A stretch of DNA of 37,391 nucleotides, from NCBI GenBank assembly GCA_011389855.1, contig JAABTM010000014.1, forward strand, positions 1 to 37,391. The letters are read 5' to 3'. A program made the translations under genes and the position numbers. This document shows, one piece after another, positions 6,100-12,271 of the stretch. Source of the DNA: Desulfobacteraceae bacterium (lineage in GTDB: Bacteria; Desulfobacterota; Desulfobacteria; Desulfobacterales; JAABSP01). How positions within the stretch are numbered: position 1 is the stretch's first letter; each line of letters starts with the position of its first letter. The notes under the pieces are model-generated. The model did not search any database. It worked only from the letters and a program-made list of their open reading frames with translations, and was not told the DNA's origin.

Positions 6100-9060
6100 T
6101 CAGCGCTGGGTCAACCGGGACACCAGGTCGATGAACTCGGCGTCGTCGTAGGGTTTGACCACGTATCCCCGGGCCCCCAGGGCCATGGCCCGCCGGCGGT
6201 GCTTGGCCGCGGTCCGGGAGGTGAGAACCACCACGGGGATCTCCCGGAGGTCGGGCTGGGCGTTGACGGCGTTGAGAAACTCGTATCCGTTCATCCGGGG
6301 CATCTCGATGTCCAGCACGATCAGATCGGGATCGAACTCCTGGATGCGGTCCAGGGCCTCCACCCCGTCCCGGGCCGTCTCCGCCCGCCATCCCTGTTCG
6401 GACATGAGGCGGGAGATCACCTGCCGGATGGAGACCGAGTCGTCCACCACCAAAATCCGCAGGGGGCCGGCCGAAGCCGCCATGTCCGGCGGCGGGGCGG
6501 CTTCGGCTTCCGGTTCCTCTCCGACGAGGTCGGCCACGTTGAGGATGGGGGCGAGGCCGCCGTCGCCCATGATGGTGACGCCGGAAACGCCCTTGACGTA
6601 CCGGAGGTGGGCGCCCATGCCTTTGATGACGATCTCCCGCTGCCCCATTAGTCCATCGATGATCAGGGCCGCCCGCCGCTCCCCCGCCTCCGCCACGATC
6701 ACCAGGGGATGGCCGTCGGCCGGCCGCCCGGCTCCCGTTCCAGCTCCCGGTCCGGCTCCCGTTACGGTCCCCAGCACTGTCGCCAGGTCGTAAAGGGGGA
6801 GCACCGCGTCCCTGATCCGGACCACGTCCCCCCGCTGGCCGGAGACGGCGTCCGGGGAGATGCGGAGGATCTCGTGTACCTCGCTCAGGGGGATGGCGTA
6901 GGTCTGGTCGCCCACGGTGAAGAGCAGGGCCCGGACGGCGGCCAGGGTGAGGGGGAGGCGGATGGTGAACCGGGTTCCCCCGCCCCGCCAGGACCGCACC
7001 CGGATGGCGCCGTGGAGATCCTGGATGTTCTCCCTGACCACGTCCATGCCCACGCCCCGGCCCGACAGGGGGCTGACCTCCCGACGGGTGCTGAAGCCGG
7101 GATAGAAGATGAAGTGGGCCGCCTCCTCGTCCGGGAGGGCGTCGATGTTCCGGGCCGGTTCCGCCCCGGCGGCGGCCCTCCGGATGGCCCCGTAGTCGAG
7201 CCCGGCCCCGTCGTCGGTGATGCGGATCACCACCTGGTTTCCCTCCCGGCTGGCGGCCAGCTTGACCGTGCCCATGGCCGGCTTGTCCAGGGCCCGGCGC
7301 GTCTCCGGCGGCTCGATGCCGTGGTCCGCGGCGTTTCTGAGGATGTGCATGAGCGGGTCGATCAGCTTTTCCCAAATCCCCCGGTCCAGCTCGATGTCGG
7401 CCCCATCCACCACCAGCCGCACCGATTTGCCCAGCCGGGTCGCCACATCCCGGACGGTCCGGCGGAGCCGGTGGGTGATGGTCCCCATGGGGGTCATGCG
7501 GGTCCGCGTCATCTTGTCCTGCAATTCGCTCAGGAGGACCCGCTGGCGGGTGAGGCTCCCCTCCAGCTCGCCGTGGACCCCGGCCAGCGCGGTGTGGAGG
7601 GCCCCCACGTCGATCACCGATTCGTTGAGGGTCCGGATTATCAGGTTGAGTTCGGAATACCGGTCCAGCTCCAGGGGGTCGAAGGCCTCCGCATCCGCCG
7701 CCGCATTCGCCGGCCGTTCCCCGCCGCCCGCGGCCGATCCCATGCGGGCCAGTCCCTTCACCTCGAAGCCGATTTCCATATCCCGGGCGATCTCCCGGAG
7801 CCGGTTCCGGGCCAGCTCCAGCTCTTCGACGGCTTCCCCGAAGGCGGCCATCCGGCGGTCGAAGGCGGCGCCCGCGATGATGCACTCGCCGGAGAGGTTG
7901 ACCAGCTCATCCATCCGGGCCATGTCCACCCGGAGGGTCCGGCCCGGCCGGTAGAGGACCATGGCCGTGGCGGGCGGGGCCTCGTCCGTACCCGAATCGT
8001 CTTCGGCGGGCGCCGCCGTTTCGGCCGGCCCTTCACCGGATATCCCCGCATAGGCGGTTCGCAACCGGTCGATCCGGCCGGAGAAATCGGTTTCCGGGGC
8101 CTCCACGATCCCCTCCAGGAGGTCGGCGGAATCGATGAGGACCGACACCGCTTCGGGAGTGATCTCGTCGGCCGTTTCATAGAGCCAGTCCAGGAGATCC
8201 TCGAACCGGTGGGCGAAATCGGCGATTGAAACCAGGCCGGTGACGCCCGCCGCCCCCTTGAGGGTGTGGACCGCCCGGCGGATTCGCCGGAGGGGCTCAC
8301 GCTCCCCGGGCCCGATGGCCATGGGCGCCGTCACCCCGGCGGCCAGGTCGTCCAGGGAACGGCCCATCTCCTGGAGATGGTCTTCGGCCTCCTCGTAGAA
8401 GCTCTCCAGGAGATCGGCTTCGGCCGGCCCCATGAACGACGACTCTTCGGGCGGAATCTCCGGGGCCCCGGCCTCCGCCGTCCGCCATTCCGGCGGATCG
8501 TCCGGCGGAATGTCCGGCATGAGGGGGTCGTCGTCCGGCGCCGGTTCCTCGGCCAGGAGGGCGTCGAAGTCCGCGGCGAAATCGTCGGTTCCTTCGGTCG
8601 CCCCGGCCTCCACCGGCCCGCCCTCCCGTTCGGGCACGCGCGCCAGGAGGGCCTGGCGCCCGTCGCCGTCGTCTCCGAGAACCAGTCCGAAATCGGCGAG
8701 GGTCTCGGCCAGGAGGGCCCGGCCGTCGACCCCCGGGGACTGGAAATCCCGGCAGTAGACCTCGAAACGGTCGACGGCGCCGGTCATGGCGTCGTGCAAG
8801 GCGTCGTCCATGGCGAGCCGGCCGTCCAGGAGGGCATCCACGGCGTCCTCCATCTGGAGGGCCATCTGGCTCAATCCCGCCATATCCAGCATGGCGGAAG
8901 CGCCTTTGATGGTGTGGACCATCCGGTGGACCTCCTCCAGGGCCGCCCGGGCCTCCGGATCATCCCGGAAGGCGGCGATCCCCTCCCGCAAGGGGGCGAG
9001 GTAGCCCTCCACCTCCTGGATGTATCCCCGGACGATTTCGTCGGTGGGCGTTCTCGACAT
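6100..9060 (-). CDS. cheA: Hybrid chemotaxis histidine kinase CheA (Hpt-Hpt-kinase-CheW-REC)
   Basis: 986 residues. Hpt domain 1 carries His49 in VHRMVHTIKG and Hpt domain 2 carries His265 in VHTLKGAAG. The dimerisation region (about 375-520) leads into the HATPase: N-box LRNAADHGIEP (about 574-584), DDGAG at 616-620 and GRGVGMD at 668-673. A CheW-like regulatory domain (about 705-848) follows, then a REC domain (867-985) with acidic pair Asp873/874, phospho-acceptor Asp917 in IVLDIEMP and Lys969. Multiple Hpt domains plus a terminal REC are the layout of ChpA-type kinases from pilus-linked pathways. A Gly/Pro/Ala-rich insertion (about 767-778) sits in the CheW domain. The protein phosphorylates its own REC and probably the single-domain regulator encoded upstream. 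No separate P2 docking domain is evident. Confidence 0.95.
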   Translation of the reverse strand: MSRTPTDEIVRGYIQEVEGYLAPLREGIAAFRDDPEARAALEEVHRMVHTIKGASAMLDMAGLSQMALQMEDAVDALLDGRLAMDDALHDAMTGAVDRFEVYCRDFQSPGVDGRALLAETLADFGLVLGDDGDGRQALLARVPEREGGPVEAGATEGTDDFAADFDALLAEEPAPDDDPLMPDIPPDDPPEWRTAEAGAPEIPPEESSFMGPAEADLLESFYEEAEDHLQEMGRSLDDLAAGVTAPMAIGPGEREPLRRIRRAVHTLKGAAGVTGLVSIADFAHRFEDLLDWLYETADEITPEAVSVLIDSADLLEGIVEAPETDFSGRIDRLRTAYAGISGEGPAETAAPAEDDSGTDEAPPATAMVLYRPGRTLRVDMARMDELVNLSGECIIAGAAFDRRMAAFGEAVEELELARNRLREIARDMEIGFEVKGLARMGSAAGGGERPANAAADAEAFDPLELDRYSELNLIIRTLNESVIDVGALHTALAGVHGELEGSLTRQRVLLSELQDKMTRTRMTPMGTITHRLRRTVRDVATRLGKSVRLVVDGADIELDRGIWEKLIDPLMHILRNAADHGIEPPETRRALDKPAMGTVKLAASREGNQVVIRITDDGAGLDYGAIRRAAAGAEPARNIDALPDEEAAHFIFYPGFSTRREVSPLSGRGVGMDVVRENIQDLHGAIRVRSWRGGGTRFTIRLPLTLAAVRALLFTVGDQTYAIPLSEVHEILRISPDAVSGQRGDVVRIRDAVLPLYDLATVLGTVTGAGPGAGTGAGRPADGHPLVIVAEAGERRAALIIDGLMGQREIVIKGMGAHLRYVKGVSGVTIMGDGGLAPILNVADLVGEEPEAEAAPPPDMAASAGPLRILVVDDSVSIRQVISRLMSEQGWRAETARDGVEALDRIQEFDPDLIVLDIEMPRMNGYEFLNAVNAQPDLREIPVVVLTSRTAAKHRRRAMALGARGYVVKPYDDAEFIDLVSRLTQR

Positions 9061-9073
9061 GACGGATGGTCTC

Positions 9074-9709
9074 CTATTCGGCCCTGAAGGCGGTCATCCG
9101 CGGCGAAGCCGTCAGCTTGCGGATGTCCAGAAGGTGTACCAGCCGCCGTTCGTCGTCCAGGCCGGCGGCGTCGGACGGCAGAACCCCTTCGATATACGCG
9201 GTCAGTTTTTCCTCCGGATCACCCTCCCGGTAGGGGCTGGGCCGGACCGCGACCCGGCGGTCAAGATGGAAGAGCCCCGCCACCCGGTCCACCGCCAGCC
9301 CCATGGTCGTCTCGGACTCGCGGACCAGGATGAGCATCCGGGGCCGCCCGCGGCCGCCGGGCCCGTCGCCGGCCGGCGCCAGCCCCAGAAAAGCCTTGAG
9401 GTCGACCACGGAAACGATCTCCCCCCGGAGATTGGCCACCCCCATGAGCCAGCCCGGCAGATTGGGCAGCGGGGTCACCCTTCCCAGCGGGTTGATCTCC
9501 AGGGAGGCGGCCATGGGGATGGCCATCAGGAGGCGGCCCAGGGTGAACCGGATGCAGGGTTCGACGGCCCGGCCCGGTTCCGGTCCTTCGGGCTCGGCCC
9601 GTGGGGAACGGTCCGCTTCGGGGAGGGCGGCGGTCTCCCGGTCGATCTCTTCCACCAGATCCGCCAGGGTCGGCGGGTCGGCGGGGCCGGCGGCGTCAGC
9701 GTGCGTCAC
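9074..9709 (-). CDS. cheW: CheW chemotaxis adaptor (PilI-like)
   Basis: 211 residues. An acidic N-terminal extension (about 1-50) precedes a full CheW domain: FTLGRLLMAIPMAASLEI, then WLMGVANLRGEIVSVVDLKA with the canonical GVANLRG motif, and LGLAVDRVAGLFHLD with the VDxV motif. It links receptor and CheA. The start is GTG at 9707-9709, overlapping the stop of the upstream response regulator by 4 nt (GTGA), a sign of coupled translation. Of the three CheW-like genes in the operon this one is closest to the standard family and is the best candidate for the core adaptor. Confidence 0.92.
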   Translation of the reverse strand: MTHADAAGPADPPTLADLVEEIDRETAALPEADRSPRAEPEGPEPGRAVEPCIRFTLGRLLMAIPMAASLEINPLGRVTPLPNLPGWLMGVANLRGEIVSVVDLKAFLGLAPAGDGPGGRGRPRMLILVRESETTMGLAVDRVAGLFHLDRRVAVRPSPYREGDPEEKLTAYIEGVLPSDAAGLDDERRLVHLLDIRKLTASPRMTAFRAE

Positions 9710-10071
9710 AGGACCCCGGCCACGGCGTCCAGGAGCTGGGCCTCGGTGAAGGGCTTGGTGACGTAGGCGTCGGCCCCCTGTTTCCGGCCCCAGAAGATGT
9801 CGCTCTCCTGGGTTTTGCTGCTCAGCAGCACCACTTTGATGTCCTTGAGATCGGGGGACCGCTTGATCCTGCGGCAGACCTGGAACCCGTTGATCTTGGG
9901 CATCACCACGTCGAGGACGATCACGGCGGGCCGCTCGGACCGGGCCTTTTCCAGGGCCTCTTCCCCGTCCACGGCCGTCACCACCTCGTACCCTTCGGCC
10001 ATAAACGGTTCGCTGGCCAGTTTCAGATGGGTGGGGCTGTCGTCGGCCACCAGCAGTTTCACCTTGCCCAT
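9706..10071 (-). CDS. Single-domain response regulator (CheY/PilG/PilH-like)
   Basis: 121 residues, one complete REC domain: acidic pair Asp10/Asp11 (LLVADDSPTH), phospho-acceptor Asp54 (IVLDVVMPKINGF), the conserved Ser/Thr position in LLSSKTQ and the Lys in YVTKPF. No output domain is present. It is the likely soluble phosphoryl target of CheA in this pathway, acting on a motility or other machine not encoded here. It ends in a 4-nt overlap with cheW and starts 12 nt after the stop of the PATAN-type regulator, so all three are surely cotranscribed. Confidence 0.93.
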   Translation of the reverse strand: MGKVKLLVADDSPTHLKLASEPFMAEGYEVVTAVDGEEALEKARSERPAVIVLDVVMPKINGFQVCRRIKRSPDLKDIKVVLLSSKTQESDIFWGRKQGADAYVTKPFTEAQLLDAVAGVL

Positions 10072-10083
10072 TGGCGCTCCTGT

Positions 10084-11778
10084 CTAAAGATGCTTTTCAA
10101 TGGTTGCCACCAGTTTCCCGGGATCGAAGGGTTTGGTCAGGTAGGCCGTCGATCCGGCCCACCGCCCCTTCCACTTGCTGAGAACCCCGTCCTTGCTGGT
10201 GAGAAGGATGACCGGCACGTTCCGGAACCGCTCCTGCTTTCGGATGATGTCCAGGATGGCGTACCCGTCCATACCGGGGAGCACGATGTCCAGCAGGACG
10301 AGGTGGGGGGGCCGGTCGTTGAGCTTGCCCAGGGCCTCGAGGCCGTCTTTGGCTTCGATGACCTCGTAGCCCTGCTGGCCCAGGGTGATGGCGATCACCT
10401 TCCGGGTGGTGGGGCTGTCCTCCACCACCAGGATCCGCTTGCCCCGTCCCTCGGTCTCCGTCGCCGGCCCCTCGGGGGGCGGGCTTTCGGTCCGGGCCGT
10501 TCCGTCCGGCTCCCGGGAGGCCATGTGGTCCAGCAGGCGGCGGAGCTGGTAGGAGAAGGACTTCCGCTCCGGGGCCAGGTTGACCAGCTTGTGGAACAGG
10601 TGGAGGGCCTCATCCCAGTGGCCCGCGTTGAGATGGGCCATGCTCAGATAGTAATAGGCGGTGGTGTTGCGCTCCCGTGCCACGACCCGGGTGTACCGCT
10701 CGATGGCGCTTTCCATAACCTTCCCGTCGACGGTTGGCGGGGAAGCAAAGAGGCCCGGCTGGACCGACAGATGGAACCGGCAGATCCCGCACTCCACGAA
10801 CCGGGTCGCAATCGGGGCCCAGCAGAAGGGGCAGCGACGGACGGCGTCGCCTTCCAAGGCCGGTTCCGCCCGACGGAACCGATCCTGCTCCTCCCGGACA
10901 TGGGGGGCGTCCCGGGTCAGCTTGGCAGCGTTGCCCAGGGCCGCTTCGATGGATTTGGGATTGACGATGATCCGGGAATACCAGAACCAGGCGTCGGCGC
11001 ACCGGGGCGTCTTCTTGAGGACGTCGGTCAGGAGTTGGTGGGCGGCCTTGAAATGATGGGCCTCGGCCATGAAGATCCCACGTTGAAGCGGGTCTTCATC
11101 CCCGGGAAAGCCGCGGCTCTCGTCCCGCTGCTGGGAGGACTCCAGCAGGAGCCGCATCAGGGGCATCCGGATGGTCCGCGTCCGGGAACGGAGGCCCTGC
11201 ATTTCGATCTGGGGATCGGGCCACTGAAGGATTTCGTGGGCCGCGGCCAGCCCCTTCCGGGTCTGGACGTCCGCGTCGATAAGATCCCCCTCGTGGATAT
11301 GAAGGTATCCCACCCGGCCCTGGGAGCTGACCCGGAGAGTGATGGTCTTCTCCTCCACCTGGACGGCCTGGAGAAAATTGGGCAGGGTGAACCCGTGGAT
11401 GATCCCCTTGGAATCGCCGTTGAAAGCGTCGGAGATCTTCCCCCTCAGCGCATCGATCTCAAAGGGCTTTTCGATGGTGTCGAACACCCCTTTCCGCTGG
11501 AGCAGCCGTGCGATTTCCGGGGATCCGTACCCGGTCATGACTATCACTGGGATGTCCAGGTGGCGGCCGTTCATGTGGGAGAGGAGCGCGTAGCCGTCCA
11601 TCTCCGGCATTTTAAGATCGGTCAGCACAAGATCCACCGGTTCCGACTGGATGATCTTCAGGGCATCTTTGCCGTTTCGGGCGGTTCGGACGGCATAGCC
11701 CAGCGAATCTCCCTTCAGGGCCTCCCGGGCCAGACGGAGAATCATCCTGTCGTCGTCTACCACCAGAATCGTTTTCAA
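10084..11778 (-). CDS. Dual response regulator: REC - PATAN/DUF4388 - zinc ribbon/TPR - REC
   Basis: 564 residues. REC1 (1-118) has Asp8/Asp9, phospho-acceptor Asp54 (LVLTDLKMPEMDGY) and Lys in IEKPF. Residues about 122-215 (GFTLPNFLQAVQVEEKTIT, VGYLHIHEGDLIDAD) match the PATAN/DUF4388 domain common in gliding and pilus regulators. Residues 240-415 contain TPR-like helices around a predicted zinc ribbon (Cys316, Cys319, Cys330, Cys333; CxxC-x10-CxxC). REC2 (about 447-564) has phospho-acceptor Asp497 (LVLLDIVLPGMDGY). The start is TTG at 11776-11778, with GGAG 8 nt upstream; an in-frame stop lies 18 nt upstream and later ATGs would remove the REC phosphorylation site. As first gene of the operon it is probably an output or integrator of CheA signalling. 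Confidence 0.88.
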   Translation of the reverse strand: MKTILVVDDDRMILRLAREALKGDSLGYAVRTARNGKDALKIIQSEPVDLVLTDLKMPEMDGYALLSHMNGRHLDIPVIVMTGYGSPEIARLLQRKGVFDTIEKPFEIDALRGKISDAFNGDSKGIIHGFTLPNFLQAVQVEEKTITLRVSSQGRVGYLHIHEGDLIDADVQTRKGLAAAHEILQWPDPQIEMQGLRSRTRTIRMPLMRLLLESSQQRDESRGFPGDEDPLQRGIFMAEAHHFKAAHQLLTDVLKKTPRCADAWFWYSRIIVNPKSIEAALGNAAKLTRDAPHVREEQDRFRRAEPALEGDAVRRCPFCWAPIATRFVECGICRFHLSVQPGLFASPPTVDGKVMESAIERYTRVVARERNTTAYYYLSMAHLNAGHWDEALHLFHKLVNLAPERKSFSYQLRRLLDHMASREPDGTARTESPPPEGPATETEGRGKRILVVEDSPTTRKVIAITLGQQGYEVIEAKDGLEALGKLNDRPPHLVLLDIVLPGMDGYAILDIIRKQERFRNVPVILLTSKDGVLSKWKGRWAGSTAYLTKPFDPGKLVATIEKHL

Positions 11779-11810
11779 ATTACGGGCTCCGATTCAAATT
11801 ACGGGCTCCG
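11774..11810. repeat. Tandem 18-nt duplication over the operon's first start codon
   Basis: TTCAAATTACGGGCTCCG occurs at 11774-11791 and again at 11793-11810 (plus strand). Read on the coding strand, each copy contains a GGAG and a TTG. Only the downstream copy's TTG is in frame with the regulator; the upstream TTG runs into TAA after five codons. Confidence 0.9.
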
Positions 11811-11927
11811 GGGCGCCATCCATCGGCTCTCTTCCGTATGTCCGGGGATGTCTGGAAAAGGAACACGGGATCGCCGGACGGCGGGTTTCGCCGGCGGCGC
11901 TGAGAAACAGCCTATTATCCGTTAATA

Positions 11928-11956
11928 GTTATATAGAGTTTGAAAAACAGCGTCAA
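11928..11956 (-). promoter_or_regulatory. Predicted sigma-70-type promoter of the chemosensory operon
   Basis: On the minus strand TTGACG (11951-11956) and TATAAC (11928-11933) are separated by 17 nt. This implies a leader of about 140 nt before the first gene. It lies just downstream of a predicted terminator closing the gene to the right, so it marks the start of a separate transcription unit. Confidence 0.65.
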
Positions 11957-11963
11957 GAGAATA

Positions 11964-11997
11964 GGCGGAGGGTCGAACCGCGGGCCGCCCCTCCGCC
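11964..11997 (-). terminator. Predicted hairpin terminator after the 62-residue protein gene
   Basis: Nine-base arms GGCGGAGGG (11964-11972) and CCCTCCGCC (11989-11997) form a GC-rich stem 24 nt behind the stop of the small gene. The following T-tract on the minus strand (TATTCTCTT) is weak. Confidence 0.5.
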
Positions 11998-12020
11998 GGA
12001 ACCGGTCTTCCATGGGCGCT

Positions 12021-12209
12021 TTATCCCAATCGCTTGATCACGTCCCTGGACAACTCGTTGTCGTGGGATTCGAAGATGGGGATCAATTCCGCGGCCATAT
12101 CCTGGATGGACTTGATCTTCTTGTCCCGCATGACGCGCTGGATCTTTTCCACCCCTTCCTCGATCATCCGCAATCCTTCGGCGATTTCCATCACATCCCG
12201 TCTCTCCAT
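12021..12209 (-). CDS. Small helical protein of unknown function (62 residues)
   Basis: I do not recognise a named family. The sequence is charged and predicted all-helical (MEIAEGLRMIEEGVEKIQRV, then MAAELIPIFESHDNELSRDV), with no signal peptide or cysteine. The start at 12207-12209 has a perfect AAGGAGG five bases upstream, which supports translation. It follows the M16 protease gene by 62 nt on the same strand and precedes a hairpin, so the two probably share a transcript. Function is open. Confidence 0.75.
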   Translation of the reverse strand: MERRDVMEIAEGLRMIEEGVEKIQRVMRDKKIKSIQDMAAELIPIFESHDNELSRDVIKRLG

Positions 12210-12271
12210 GGGGCCTCCTTTTCTGTGGGTTTCGCCCGGCGTTCCGGGCCGTTTCGGTTTTGGGGCGTTCG

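Noticed and set aside
6068-7885. Upstream extension of the second cheW-like gene over cheA
   Set aside because: The frame is open by chance in GC-rich DNA; the extension is Gly/Pro/Arg/His-rich and overlaps the well-supported CheA. The ATG at 6065-6067 has a ribosome site.
9601-11925. Plus-strand open frame of about 770 codons opposite the response-regulator genes
   Set aside because: Antisense shadow of the REC/CheW genes; no ribosome site and no recognisable domain.
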